A stretch of DNA of 64,000 nucleotides. Source: Microcella alkaliphila (GTDB lineage Bacteria; Actinomycetota; Actinomycetes; Actinomycetales; Microbacteriaceae). Shown here piece by piece: positions 36,103 to 46,291 of the stretch. Each line of letters opens with the position of its first letter. Within the stretch, counting starts at the first letter, position 1. The notes below the pieces were generated by a model. The model was given only the letters and a program-made list of their open reading frames with translations, was not told where the DNA came from and made no database searches. Made by a program: the position numbers and the translations under genes. Location: assembly GCF_004216855.1 (NCBI RefSeq), contig NZ_SGXT01000014.1:186001-250000 (forward strand). The letters are read 5' to 3'.

Positions 36103-36683
36103 GCGGCACCCCGGCCGATGAGCGCCATGACCGCGGCCTGCTGGTCGGGGGCCGCCAGGGTGCCGCGGGCGGCGACCGTCACGGTTGAGGAGTCGGCGTA
36201 GCGAACGCCGCGGGCGGCGACGCAGCCGTGACGGGCATCCACGACGACGAGCACGCCGTGCGGACGTACGGCGGCGTCGAGTGCCGCAGCGACGTCTTCA
36301 CCGAGCCGTTCCTGCAACTGCGGGCGCGCCGACACGATCTCGATGAGCGCGGGAATGCGGCCGAGGCCGATGATGCGCTCGTCGGGCACGTAGGCGACGT
36401 GGGCTATGCCGGTGAAGGGCAGCAGGTGGTGCTCGCACATCGAGCGCAGGGCGATGTCGCGCACGACGACGAGCTCACCCCGCTCGCCGGGGTCGGTCGC
36501 CATCTCGGCCGAGTCTTCGAGCATCGGCACGGGGTCGACGCCGACGCCGGCGAAAAAGTCGGCGTAACTGGCGGCCACACGCTTCGGGGTGGTCGCGAGG
36601 CCCGGGCGGGCCGGGTCGTCACCGATCGCGGCGATGATCTCGGCCACCGCCGCCTCGATGCGCGCGGTGTCGATCGGGCTCAT
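36099..36683 (-). CDS. folE: GTP cyclohydrolase I FolE
   Basis: Converts GTP to dihydroneopterin triphosphate, the first folate step. The 194-residue protein has zinc ligands in MCEHHLLPFTG (Cys, His) near residue 80 and GCVAARG (second Cys) near 150, plus the family stretch RIPALIEIVSARPQLQERL. It starts 6 bp after the ftsH stop, so it belongs to the ftsH-fol transcript. Confidence 0.96.
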   Translation of the reverse strand: MSPIDTARIEAAVAEIIAAIGDDPARPGLATTPKRVAASYADFFAGVGVDPVPMLEDSAEMATDPGERGELVVVRDIALRSMCEHHLLPFTGIAHVAYVPDERIIGLGRIPALIEIVSARPQLQERLGEDVAAALDAAVRPHGVLVVVDARHGCVAARGVRYADSSTVTVAARGTLAAPDQQAAVMALIGRGAA

Positions 36684-36689
36684 GGGTGT

Positions 36690-38720
<2,031 letters not shown>

Positions 38721-38802
38721 GATCCCTTGAGGCTACCTTTTGCTGCGCTGGTGCCCGCTGGATGTTCGCCGGAGGCGCACCGAGAGCCGGAAGGCCGCCG
38801 GG

Positions 38803-39354
38803 CTACTGGTAGACGTGGGGGGCGAGCACCCCGATGGCGCGAAGGTTGCGGTACTTCTCGGCGTAGTCGAGGCCGTACCCGACGACGAAGGCCGGCGGAA
38901 TCTCGAAGCCGACGTACTCGACGTCGACCTCGACCTTGGCGGCCTCGGGCTTGCGCAGCAAGGCGAGGATCTTCACGCTCGCGGCCCCGCGCGACTCGAG
39001 GTTCGCGCGCAGCCACGTCAGGGTGAGCCCCGAATCGATGATGTCTTCGACGATGAGCACGTCGCGGCCCGCGATCTCGGTGTCGAGGTCTTTCAGAATG
39101 CGCACGACGCCGCTCGACTCGGTGCTGGCGCCGTACGAGCTGACGGCCATCCAGTCCATCTCGACGTGCATTTTCAGTTCGCGCGCGAAGTCGGCCATCA
39201 CCATGACCGCGCCCTTCAGCACGCCGACGAGGAGCGGCGGGTTGCCCGCGTAGTCGGTCTCGACCCGGCGAGCCAGCTCGGCGAGCTTCGCGTGGATCTC
39301 GTCCTCGGTAATGAGCACCTCGGTCAGGTCGGAGCGAATCTCGTCGACGTCCAC
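38803..39354 (-). CDS. hpt: Hypoxanthine phosphoribosyltransferase
   Basis: Salvages hypoxanthine and guanine to IMP and GMP with PRPP. The 183-residue protein has the PRPP-binding motif VLIVEDIIDSGLT near residue 100, the purine-contact region VGFEIPPAFVVGYGLDYAEKYRNL, and the N-terminal LLVGVLKGAVMVMADFAR. Length and motifs fit the bacterial enzyme. Order tilS-hpt-ftsH is conserved. Confidence 0.96.
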   Translation of the reverse strand: MDVDEIRSDLTEVLITEDEIHAKLAELARRVETDYAGNPPLLVGVLKGAVMVMADFARELKMHVEMDWMAVSSYGASTESSGVVRILKDLDTEIAGRDVLIVEDIIDSGLTLTWLRANLESRGAASVKILALLRKPEAAKVEVDVEYVGFEIPPAFVVGYGLDYAEKYRNLRAIGVLAPHVYQ

Positions 39355-39404
39355 AGGCGGGTCCTCCAGGGGTCAGAACTGGTGTCAGATCGGCGGTCGG
39401 CCGG

Positions 39405-40424
39405 TCACTCGGCGGCGGTGAACACGATGCGTGTGCCCGCCCGTCTCACCCTAACGCCGCGAAGGTGCACCGCGCCCTGCCCGTGCCAGTCGGTAGCGAG
39501 CCGCAGCACCTCGACGGTCTGCTCGCGGCTGAGGGTGAGCCCGAATTCGACGCGGGCGACGAGACGCACTAGGCGGGAGCCGAGCGCGCGGGGATTGGCG
39601 ACGAGCCACGCGGCCGGCACCGAGCATCCGCCGTCGTCGAGGTCGACGAGCTCTTCGGCGACCTCGACGACCATGCGGTCGAGCGCGTCGGCATCGTCAC
39701 GCACGAGCTCGGCGGTGCGGGCGAGCGCCTCGACGACGCCGGGGTCGAGCTCGGCTTCGAGCAGCGGCAGAACGCGGTCGCGCACGCGCACGCGCGTGTA
39801 CGCGGGGTCGAGATTGTGCGGGTCGCTCCAGGGCTCGAGGCCCTGATCGCGGCAGGCCTGAACCGTGGATGCTCGCCGCAGCCCCAAGAACGGCCGCCGG
39901 TAGACGCCGTTCACGACCGCCATGCCGCTGAGGCTGACGGCCCCGCTGCCGCGGGCGAGCCCGAGCAGCACGGTTTCGGCCTGGTCGTCGACCGTGTGCC
40001 CGAGCAGCACGGCGGAGGCGGTCAGGCGCCGCGCGGCGGCGTCGAGCGCCGCGTACCGGGCGTCGCGGGCCGCGGCTTCCGGGCCGCCGCCCGCGCTGGA
40101 TGGTGCGACGTCGACGCGCACCACCTCGACCGGGTCGAGCCCGAGCGCGCGGGCCTGCTCGGCGGCCCGGTCGGCGACCGCCCGCGACCCGTCTTGCAGC
40201 TGGTGGTCGACGATCACGGCGCCGGCGCGCAGTCCCGCCCGCGGCGCCTCGAAGGCGGTGGCCGCGGCGAGTGCGAGTGAATCGGGGCCGCCACTGAGCG
40301 CGACGAGCACGAGCGAGTCAGGCGACAGGGCGGCGAGCGTTTCGCGCACCGCGCGCCGAACATCCGCCACCGCAGGGGTGAGCCGGGGGCGACGGTCACC
40401 GTCTTGGCGGCGCTGGGAGTGCAT
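39405..40424 (-). CDS. tilS: tRNA(Ile)-lysidine synthetase TilS
   Basis: Modifies C34 of the AUA-reading tRNA-Ile to lysidine. The 339-residue protein carries the PP-loop motif VALSGGPDSLALA near residue 42, then GHTVDDQAETVLLGLARGSG and PFLGLRR, characteristic of the TilS N-domain, plus a short C-terminal domain as in actinobacterial forms. It diverges from ppa over a 94-bp gap containing both promoters. Confidence 0.95.
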   Translation of the reverse strand: MHSQRRQDGDRRPRLTPAVADVRRAVRETLAALSPDSLVLVALSGGPDSLALAAATAFEAPRAGLRAGAVIVDHQLQDGSRAVADRAAEQARALGLDPVEVVRVDVAPSSAGGGPEAAARDARYAALDAAARRLTASAVLLGHTVDDQAETVLLGLARGSGAVSLSGMAVVNGVYRRPFLGLRRASTVQACRDQGLEPWSDPHNLDPAYTRVRVRDRVLPLLEAELDPGVVEALARTAELVRDDADALDRMVVEVAEELVDLDDGGCSVPAAWLVANPRALGSRLVRLVARVEFGLTLSREQTVEVLRLATDWHGQGAVHLRGVRVRRAGTRIVFTAAE

Positions 40425-40518
40425 CCACTAAGGTTAGAGCCGCGTGTTTCCGGGCGTTTCGTCCGATTTTCCCGCGGGCCACCTGCCCGCCACACTCACC
40501 GACTCAGGAGCAACTTCT

Positions 40519-41010
40519 ATGGGCGCCTACCCCGCCGTCATCGAAATCCCTAAAGGCAGCCGCAACAAGTACGAGGTCGACCACGAGACGGGCCGCGTCT
40601 TCCTGGACCGCGTGCTGTATACGACGTTCGTCTACCCGACCGACTACGGGTACTTCGAGAACACGCTCGGCCTCGACGGCGACCCGGTCGACGTGCTGGT
40701 GCTGCTCGACTACCCGCTTTTCCCGGGTGTCGGCGTGACGGTGCGCCCGGTCGGCGTGTTCAACATGACCGACGACGGCGGCAGCGACGCGAAGGTCATC
40801 GCGGTGCCGGCGAAGGATCCGCGCTGGGACCACATTCAGGACGTCGACTCGATCCCCGAGTACACGAAGAAAGAGATCGAGCACTTCTTCGAGCACTACA
40901 AGGACCTCGAGCCCGGCAAGTGGGTCAAGACCGAGGGCTGGGGCAACGCGGCCGAAGCCGAGGCGATTATCCAGGCCGGCATTGAGGCGTACGTTCCGCA
41001 CGAGCACTAG
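40519..41010 (+). CDS. ppa: Inorganic pyrophosphatase
   Basis: Family I soluble pyrophosphatase; removes PPi from biosynthesis. The 163-residue protein starts [19 protein letters not shown] and contains [22 protein letters not shown], with the metal-binding Asp triad (the D-G-D-P-V-D signature) near residue 54. An upstream in-frame ATG is ignored because it would add 25 residues outside the fold and lacks a ribosome site; the chosen start follows AGGAG. Confidence 0.97.
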   Translation: MGAYPAVIEIPKGSRNKYEVDHETGRVFLDRVLYTTFVYPTDYGYFENTLGLDGDPVDVLVLLDYPLFPGVGVTVRPVGVFNMTDDGGSDAKVIAVPAKDPRWDHIQDVDSIPEYTKKEIEHFFEHYKDLEPGKWVKTEGWGNAAEAEAIIQAGIEAYVPHEH

Positions 41011-41023
41011 ACCACATCGACTG

Positions 41024-41055
41024 AGGGGCGTTCCGTTCGCGGGGCGCCCCTTTTT
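41024..41055 (+). terminator. Rho-independent terminator after ppa
   Basis: AGGGGCG (41024-41030) pairs with CGCCCCT (41045-41051), followed by a run of T (to 41055). It begins 14 bp after the ppa stop and would also face the convergent NlpC/P60 gene. Confidence 0.85.
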
Positions 41056-41104
41056 CGCGCCCCGCGCGCTTTTCGCGCACGATTCGGGATGCTCGCGGCC
41101 GGCT

Positions 41105-42448
41105 TTACGGCGTCGGTCGCGCCACGAACGGCACCCGGTCGACGTGCCTGACCGACACGATGCGCACGGGGTTGCCGGGTGACGGCGCCTCGATCATCTG
41201 GCCCTGCCCGAGGTACATGGCGACGTGGTACTTGGAGGCGGTGGCCGAGCCGCCGGTGGAGTAGAAGATGAGGTCGCCGGGCAGCGCCTGCGAGTAGGGC
41301 AGGGTGCGGCCGCGGTTGGCGGCGACCGTGTACTGCATGGTCGCCGAGTGGCCCCCGATCGAGTAGCCGGCGGCCGCGTAGGCCATCATCGTGAGGCCCG
41401 AGCAGTCCCACGAGTCGGGGCCGCGGCCGCCGAAAAGGTACGGCTTGCCGAGCTGCTGGCGCGCGAACGCGATGGCGGTGTTCACGGCCGCCTGGTTGGG
41501 CGCGGGCACACCGACGGCGGGCGGCGGCGGAGTGGGTGCCGGGGTCGTGGGCCGCGGGGTCGGGGCGGGCGTCGTCGGGCTCGGCCCTGGCACACCCGGG
41601 GTCGGGGTCGCCGTCGGCACGGGCGATGGCGCACCCGGGGTGGGGGTGGCAGACGGCGGCGCGGGCAACGCGGGCGGCGCAGGCGGCGCCGGTGCTGGGT
41701 CTTCCGCCCGGATCGAGTCGAGGTAGGCGCGCTCGAGCGCGGCGCTGCGCCCCGTGAGTACGGCGAGTCGCTCGGAGAGTTCGAGCACCTGCGCCTGCTG
41801 CTCGGCGACGCGCTGCTCGGCAATGACGGCGGCGTCCATGGCGGTTGACAGTGCGGCGTCGGCTTCGGCCACGAGCCTCTCGCGTTCGGCCCGTGCCACC
41901 TCCGCCTGGTCGGCGAGCGAGGCGGCGACGTCACGGTCGGCGATCGCTTGGTCGAGCAGGGATCGGCTCGACTCGGTGAGCTTCGAGAGCGAGCCGAGGC
42001 GCCAGAGCATGCCCTCGGCGTCGGTCGAGATGAGCAGCGAGGTGGTGATGTCTCCGCCGCTCGCGCGGCTCAACTGCGTCACCAGCTGGGCCGCGCGGAG
42101 CGCCGATGCGGTGGCGACCGCGTCGGCGGCGGCGCGTCGGTGATCGAGCGAGTCGAGCATCCCGGTGGCCTCGTCGAGTGCGAGACCCGCGAGCTGGTAG
42201 TCCTCGCCGGCGATGAGGGCCTCGCGGGCGGCGGCGGCCGCTGTGGCCTCGCCGTCGCGCACGGCGTCGATGATGCGGGCGACCGCGGCCTCGGTGGCGC
42301 GCACGTCACCCTGGGCGCGCTCGACGTCATCCCACGAGGGGGCCGACGGCGGGGTCGGCTGGGCGGTGGCGGTGATGGCCCCGGGGGCGAGCGTCAGGGC
42401 CGCAACCACGGCGGCTGCGGCGACGCTGCGACGCCCGGGGCGGCGCAT
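41105..42448 (-). CDS. Secreted NlpC/P60 peptidoglycan endopeptidase
   Basis: A 447-residue exported cell-wall hydrolase. It has a signal peptide (VAAAAVVAALTLAPGAITATA), a coiled-coil region starting with PSWDDVERAQGDV (residues 35-240), a long Pro/Ala/Thr linker (about 245-320) and a C-terminal NlpC/P60 domain with the catalytic Cys in DSWDCSGLTMMAYAAAG and His in SKYHVAMYLG. Coiled-coil hydrolases of this kind are often kept inactive until activated by FtsEX-type partners. Its N-terminal half is clearly paralogous to that of the next gene upstream. Confidence 0.88.
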   Translation of the reverse strand: MRRPGRRSVAAAAVVAALTLAPGAITATAQPTPPSAPSWDDVERAQGDVRATEAAVARIIDAVRDGEATAAAAAREALIAGEDYQLAGLALDEATGMLDSLDHRRAAADAVATASALRAAQLVTQLSRASGGDITTSLLISTDAEGMLWRLGSLSKLTESSRSLLDQAIADRDVAASLADQAEVARAERERLVAEADAALSTAMDAAVIAEQRVAEQQAQVLELSERLAVLTGRSAALERAYLDSIRAEDPAPAPPAPPALPAPPSATPTPGAPSPVPTATPTPGVPGPSPTTPAPTPRPTTPAPTPPPPAVGVPAPNQAAVNTAIAFARQQLGKPYLFGGRGPDSWDCSGLTMMAYAAAGYSIGGHSATMQYTVAANRGRTLPYSQALPGDLIFYSTGGSATASKYHVAMYLGQGQMIEAPSPGNPVRIVSVRHVDRVPFVARPTP

Positions 42449-42457
42449 CAGCGCCGC

Positions 42458-43846
42458 CTACCCAATACTGATGCCTTTGCTGCGCAGAAACGGCACGGGG
42501 TCGAAGGCGCTGCCGAAGGTGCGGGTCTCCAGGTGCAGGTGGCAACCGCTCGAGTTTCCCGTGGTTCCCACGAGCGCGATCAGTTGGCCCGCGTTCACTA
42601 ACTGCCCGTTCGCAACGAGGATCCCGCCGTGCTGGATGTGCCCGTACGAGGTGGTGAGGCCGTCGCCGTGGTCGATGCGCACGAAGTTGCCATAGCCACC
42701 GTTCCAGCCGGCGTAGGTGACGGTGCCACTCGAGGCGGCGAACATGTGGCGGCCGCACGGGGCGCCGATGTCGACGCCGGCGTGCAGGGCGACATAGCCA
42801 AAGACGGGGTGCACGCGGTATCCGTAGTTGGAGGTGATGGGGCCGTTGAGCGGGTTCGACCAGCCGTTGATGACCTGGCCGGCACCGCTCGCGCTGCCGC
42901 CACCCCCGCCGCCGCTCGGCCCGGGGCCGGGCTGGTTGGCGGCCTGCTCGGCGGCGAGACGACGCGCCTCTGCCTCGGCGGCGATGCGTCGTTCTTCGGC
43001 TTCGCGGGCCAGCCGCTCCTCTCTCTCTTTGCGCTGTCGCTCGCCCTCCTCCCACTCCGCTTCCGTGGTCTGGAGCACTCCCTGGAGGACACCCAACTGC
43101 TCTTCGAGCCGCGCCTGATTCTCCTGCTGCGCGGCAAAGGCCTCCTCAGCAGCGATTTGCGCGGCCTGCGCCTGCTCGAACGCCACCTCGGCCTCGACCC
43201 GCAGTTCTTCGCGGATCTCACGGGCGATTTGCGCCTGCTCGCTGAGCGACTGGGCGGCGTTCTGGTCGGCGAGAGCGACCGCGTAGATGCCTTCGGCCTG
43301 CTCGCTGATCTTGCTGGCGTAGCCGAGGCGTGACAGCAGGGCTTCCGCCTCGCCGGGGTTCGTGAAGAGTGAGGCCGAGAGGTCTCCGCCGCCCGCGCGC
43401 GACAGCTCGGCGACGAACTGTCCGGCGCGCAGACGCGACTCGTCGGCCGTCGCCTGCGCCTCGTCGGCCTGGCGCTGCAGTTGGTCGGCACGGAAAGCCG
43501 CTTCGTCGAAGGCGAGCTGCGCCTCGTAGTAGATGGTGCCCTTTTCGTCGGCTTCGGCCTGGGCTTCCTCGACGGCGGCGGCGAGGCTGGCGATCAGGCC
43601 GCGAATCTCGGCGATTTTCGTCTGCTGCTGGTTGACGTTATCGCGCGCCGCAAGAACGTCGTCCCAGCTCGGATAGGTGCTGGCACGCGCGGACTGGTCG
43701 GCGGCGGTGATGCCGGTCGTCAGCAGCATCAGGCCGGTGGCGATGGCGGCCACGGTCGCGAGCGTGCGGGGTCGCCGCAGACGTGGCCGAGCATCCGTGG
43801 ATGTCGCGGTCGTGGCTCCCCCGAGCCGAGCGAGATATTCGCGCAT
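42458..43846 (-). CDS. Secreted M23 family metallopeptidase with coiled coil
   Basis: A 462-residue exported LytM-type hydrolase. After a basic N-terminus and the hydrophobic helix ATVAAIATGLMLLTTGITA comes a coiled coil beginning YPSWDDVLAARDNVN (residues 60-310, very Glu/Ala-rich), a Gly/Ser hinge and a C-terminal M23 domain with zinc motifs LHAGVDIG and CHLHLE. The start MREYLARLGG is preferred; an upstream in-frame extension of 59 residues has no family match. It is 9 bp from the NlpC/P60 paralogue, so the pair is one unit. Confidence 0.88.
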   Translation of the reverse strand: MREYLARLGGATTATSTDARPRLRRPRTLATVAAIATGLMLLTTGITAADQSARASTYPSWDDVLAARDNVNQQQTKIAEIRGLIASLAAAVEEAQAEADEKGTIYYEAQLAFDEAAFRADQLQRQADEAQATADESRLRAGQFVAELSRAGGGDLSASLFTNPGEAEALLSRLGYASKISEQAEGIYAVALADQNAAQSLSEQAQIAREIREELRVEAEVAFEQAQAAQIAAEEAFAAQQENQARLEEQLGVLQGVLQTTEAEWEEGERQRKEREERLAREAEERRIAAEAEARRLAAEQAANQPGPGPSGGGGGGSASGAGQVINGWSNPLNGPITSNYGYRVHPVFGYVALHAGVDIGAPCGRHMFAASSGTVTYAGWNGGYGNFVRIDHGDGLTTSYGHIQHGGILVANGQLVNAGQLIALVGTTGNSSGCHLHLETRTFGSAFDPVPFLRSKGISIG

Positions 43847-44026
43847 GTGCCTGTCCCGATTCCGGTGCGAATGCGTTATGTCACATTTTCCCCACACGCA
43901 CCATTGATCACAGTACCAACGGATGTACGGATCGGCTAGGGCGCCGCTCCGCACGGCAAGTGCGGCCCCACCTTGCGGGCGGTGCCGTATCGCTGCGCTG
44001 ACCGTAGCCCGGGGCCGCGCCACGGT

Positions 44027-44056
44027 TTGGCAGAAACGCGGCGGTGGCCCTATGCT
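44027..44056 (+). promoter_or_regulatory. Sigma-70-type promoter for the tRNA-Glu/tRNA-Asp unit
   Basis: A -35 box TTGGCA (44027-44032) and a -10 box TATGCT (44051-44056) are 18 bp apart, about 31 bp upstream of tRNA-Glu. Good match to the vegetative consensus and correct direction. Confidence 0.65.
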
Positions 44057-44086
44057 TGCGTACCGGTCGCCTCGTCGATTCGCTTA

Positions 44087-44159
44087 GGCCCCATCGTTTA
44101 GCGGCCTAGGACGCCGCCCTTTCACGGCGGTAGCGCGGGTTCGAATCCCGCTGGGGTCA
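44087..44159 (+). tRNA. tRNA-Glu (anticodon UUC)
   Basis: 73 nt without encoded CCA. Acceptor GGCCCCA pairs with TGGGGTC, anticodon stem CGCC/GGCG region encloses the loop CTTTCAC (anticodon TTC), and the T arm is GCGGG-TTCGAAT-CCCGC. Matches typical bacterial tRNA-Glu. Confidence 0.97.
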
Positions 44160-44191
44160 CGGACGAGGTACCAGTACAATTCAATAAGCAA

Positions 44192-44265
44192 GGCCCTGTG
44201 GCGCAGTTGGTTAGCGTGCCGCCCTGTCACGGCGGAGGTCGCGGGTTCAAGTCCCGTCAGGGTCG
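44192..44265 (+). tRNA. tRNA-Asp (anticodon GUC)
   Basis: 74 nt, no encoded CCA. Acceptor GGCCCTG pairs with CAGGGTC, anticodon stem CCGCC/GGCGG encloses CTGTCAC (anticodon GTC), and the T loop is TTCAAGT. It follows tRNA-Glu by 32 bp and is probably cotranscribed with it, ending at the terminator 44273-44311. This tRNA and tRNA(Asn) would be the substrates of the window's AspRS. Confidence 0.97.
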
Positions 44266-44272
44266 CGGTGTG

Positions 44273-44311
44273 AAGCCTCATCCAGTGCAACAGCACGAGG
44301 TGGGGCTTTTT
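44273..44311 (+). terminator. Rho-independent terminator after tRNA-Asp
   Basis: AAGCCTCATC pairs, with G-U wobbles, to GAGGTGGGGCTT, and a run of five T follows. It separates the tRNA-Glu/tRNA-Asp unit from tRNA-Phe. Confidence 0.75.
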
Positions 44312-44347
44312 CACTAGGCGAAGCGTTTCGGCGCCTCGCTGCGACAA

Positions 44348-44423
44348 GGCTCTGTAGCTCAGTTGGTAGAGCGTTCGACTGAAAATCGAAAGGTCACCGG
44401 ATCGATGCCGGTCGGAGCCACCA
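44348..44423 (+). tRNA. tRNA-Phe (anticodon GAA)
   Basis: 76 nt with encoded CCA. Acceptor GGCTCTG pairs with CGGAGCC, D arm GCTC/GAGC, anticodon stem TTCGA/TCGAA with loop CTGAAAA (anticodon GAA), T stem ACCGG/CCGGT. The T loop reads ATCGATG, so position 54 is A where nearly all tRNAs have U54; this is unusual but the rest is intact. Confidence 0.96.
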
Positions 44424-44427
44424 CCAG

Positions 44428-44453
44428 AAACCCCCGCTCGTTGGCGGGGGTTT
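44428..44453 (+). terminator. Rho-independent terminator after tRNA-Phe
   Basis: AAACCCCCGC (44428-44437) pairs with GCGGGGGTTT (44444-44453), 4 bp after the tRNA CCA end, with a T-rich tail. It insulates the HipBA module. Confidence 0.85.
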
Positions 44454-44475
44454 CGTCGTTTCGCGGGCGTGTCGT

Positions 44476-44549
44476 GGAACAGATGCGTGACATCCATCTG
44501 TTGTGGAACGCATACATAACATCTACTCTCTATGTCATAGATCTGTTCC
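44476..44549. promoter_or_regulatory. Operator/promoter region of the HipBA-type module
   Basis: GGAACAGATG (44476-44485) faces CATCTGTT (44495-44502), and a further arm GATCTGTTCC (44540-44549) touches the ATG, so the motif GGAACAGAT occurs once forward and its reverse complement twice. Between them, TTGTGG (44501) and TACTCT (44524), 17 bp apart, could serve as -35 and -10. The HTH antitoxin encoded next is the likely ligand. The stretch is A/T-rich against its surroundings. Confidence 0.6.
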
Positions 44550-44561
44550 ATGGAGGGCTGG

Positions 44562-44858
44562 ATGATCGTCACGAACGAGAGCGACATCGGTGAGGTTGTG
44601 CGTCGACGACGGCTCGCCCTCGGCCTCAGCCAGACGCAACTCGCCGAGCAGGCAGCCACCACGCGCCAGTGGGTGTCACGCCTCGAACAGGGTCGAGGCG
44701 ACGTCACCGTAAGCCGCCTCCTGGCGATTCTCGACGTCCTCGGCCTCACCACCGACGTGTCTCCGCCGCGATCAGCCGCGCCGAGCGCATCCGCAGCTCA
44801 GTCGATGATTGATCCGAGCATCCTGGATGTGCTTCGTCGCCTCCCCGAGGGCGGGTGA
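44562..44858 (+). CDS. HTH-type antitoxin, HipB-like (Xre family)
   Basis: A 98-residue DNA-binding protein with an Xre/Cro HTH (about residues 8-62, GEVVRRRRLALGLSQTQLAEQAATTRQWVSRLE split over helix 2-3) and a flexible Ser/Ala C-terminal tail that would contact the kinase. The ATG at 44562 follows GGAGGG; another ATG lies at 44550 (MEGWMIV), so 102 residues are possible. It overlaps hipA by 4 bp. Probable autorepressor and antitoxin. Confidence 0.8.
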   Translation: MIVTNESDIGEVVRRRRLALGLSQTQLAEQAATTRQWVSRLEQGRGDVTVSRLLAILDVLGLTTDVSPPRSAAPSASAAQSMIDPSILDVLRRLPEGG

Positions 44859-46180
44859 CGATGCGCTCACTCGATGTCTACCTGTACGGCGCGCACGTCG
44901 CAGAGCTAACGCTTCTCGGCCCCCAGCAGTACCGGCTCTCCTACCGCGACGAGTGGCTCGACGACCCGGCCCGCATGCCGCTGAGCTCATCCCTCCCGCT
45001 ACAGGTGACTCCTCACAGCGGCGATCCGCTGGCCGCTTTTCTCGACAACCTGCTTCCCGACAATCCCGACGTTCGAGAGCGGTGGGCGGTTGATGCTGGC
45101 CTCGACTCGGCCGACCCCTTCGGACTGCTCGGGGTGTACGGTCTCGACGTCGCGGGTGCGGTTCAGTTCGTCGAGTCGGGCGGCGACCCCCTCGCAGGCA
45201 CTACGCGGCGAACGATTGACGATGACGACATCGCCGATCGCATCGCCGCACTGCGGCTCGACGACGCGACGTGGCGCGGCCAGGACAGCGCGAGCGGATT
45301 CTTCTCTCTCGGCGGCGCGCAGGGGAAGTTCTCGCTCGGGTGGGACGGTGAACGCTGGTACGAGCCGACGGGAGCCGACCCCACCACCCACATCTTCAAG
45401 CCCCGCGTTCGCGGCCAGGTCGACGGCGAGATCATCGAGTTTCTGACGATGCGGCTCGCGTCGAGCGCGGGCCTGCCGACCGCGCATGCCGAGATCAGGG
45501 AGTTCGGGTCAGAACACTCACTCGTAGTGCAGCGCTTCGATCGCGTCGCGCCGCCCGCCGCGTCTCGCTCGGACTCGCTCGTCCGCATTCACACGGAAGA
45601 TCTCGCTCAAGCGACGGGCACTCCTCGACTGCGGAAGTACGAGTCACGGGGCGGCCCCGGCTATCGCGATGCCCTGGCGGTGATCGACGACCACGTGCCG
45701 TCCGAGCGCGCCGCGCGCTCTCGCGAACCGTTTGTGAAAGCCCTGGTCTTCTCATGGATCATGCTCAACACGGACGCGCACGCCAAGAACTACTCGTTCT
45801 TCCTTACCCCGAGCGGCCATGACCTGACCCCGTTGTACGACGTGAGCAGTTTCATCCCCTATGCCGGTCGAGACGCGACCGATGCACGTGAGCTCGAGCG
45901 TGCCTTCGCATCGACACAGCTATCGATGCGAATCGCGGCCGACTACGAGGCCGGGCAGCAGTCATGGTGGGAGTGGAAGGCGGTGGCGCGGGAAGCGGGC
46001 ATCGACCGCGTTTCGCTGACGGAGTGGACTCTGGCACTGGTCGACGGCGCGGCAGACACGATCGGCACAATCGTGGCGACGCTGCCGACGCACCTCCAGT
46101 CGGCCACCGTGAGTCGGTTCATGGATCGTGTACCGATTCGCATGCGTCAGGTGCGTGCCGCCATCGAGCGTTCGGCGTAG
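44855..46180 (+). CDS. hipA: HipA family serine/threonine kinase toxin
   Basis: A 441-residue PI3K-like kinase of the HipA type. In E. coli, HipA phosphorylates GltX, which halts tRNA-Glu charging and causes persistence; here the target is unknown. Features: an N-terminal HipA domain (LDVYLYGAHVAEL, PLSSSLPL), the Gly-rich loop GAQGKFSLG near 150, HIFKPRV (ATP Lys), HTEDLAQATG, the catalytic NTDAHAKNYSF near 310 and the metal Asp in YDVSSFIPY. A GTG overlaps the antitoxin stop; the ATG at 44861 is the alternative. Confidence 0.9.
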   Translation: MTMRSLDVYLYGAHVAELTLLGPQQYRLSYRDEWLDDPARMPLSSSLPLQVTPHSGDPLAAFLDNLLPDNPDVRERWAVDAGLDSADPFGLLGVYGLDVAGAVQFVESGGDPLAGTTRRTIDDDDIADRIAALRLDDATWRGQDSASGFFSLGGAQGKFSLGWDGERWYEPTGADPTTHIFKPRVRGQVDGEIIEFLTMRLASSAGLPTAHAEIREFGSEHSLVVQRFDRVAPPAASRSDSLVRIHTEDLAQATGTPRLRKYESRGGPGYRDALAVIDDHVPSERAARSREPFVKALVFSWIMLNTDAHAKNYSFFLTPSGHDLTPLYDVSSFIPYAGRDATDARELERAFASTQLSMRIAADYEAGQQSWWEWKAVAREAGIDRVSLTEWTLALVDGAADTIGTIVATLPTHLQSATVSRFMDRVPIRMRQVRAAIERSA

Positions 46181-46291
46181 CTGAGCCGCAGATCTGTCGC
46201 GAGCGTCGCTGGATGCTCCTTCCGACGAGACCTCAGGTCAGTTAGCGTGTGCCTGAGTGCCGCGTCGCGGCCCCGCCGAACGGAGACGAAC

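Noticed and set aside
43847-44086. c-di-AMP (ydaO-type) riboswitch upstream of the M23 gene
   Set aside because: Such elements precede cell-wall hydrolase genes in actinobacteria, but I could not find the conserved core segments here.
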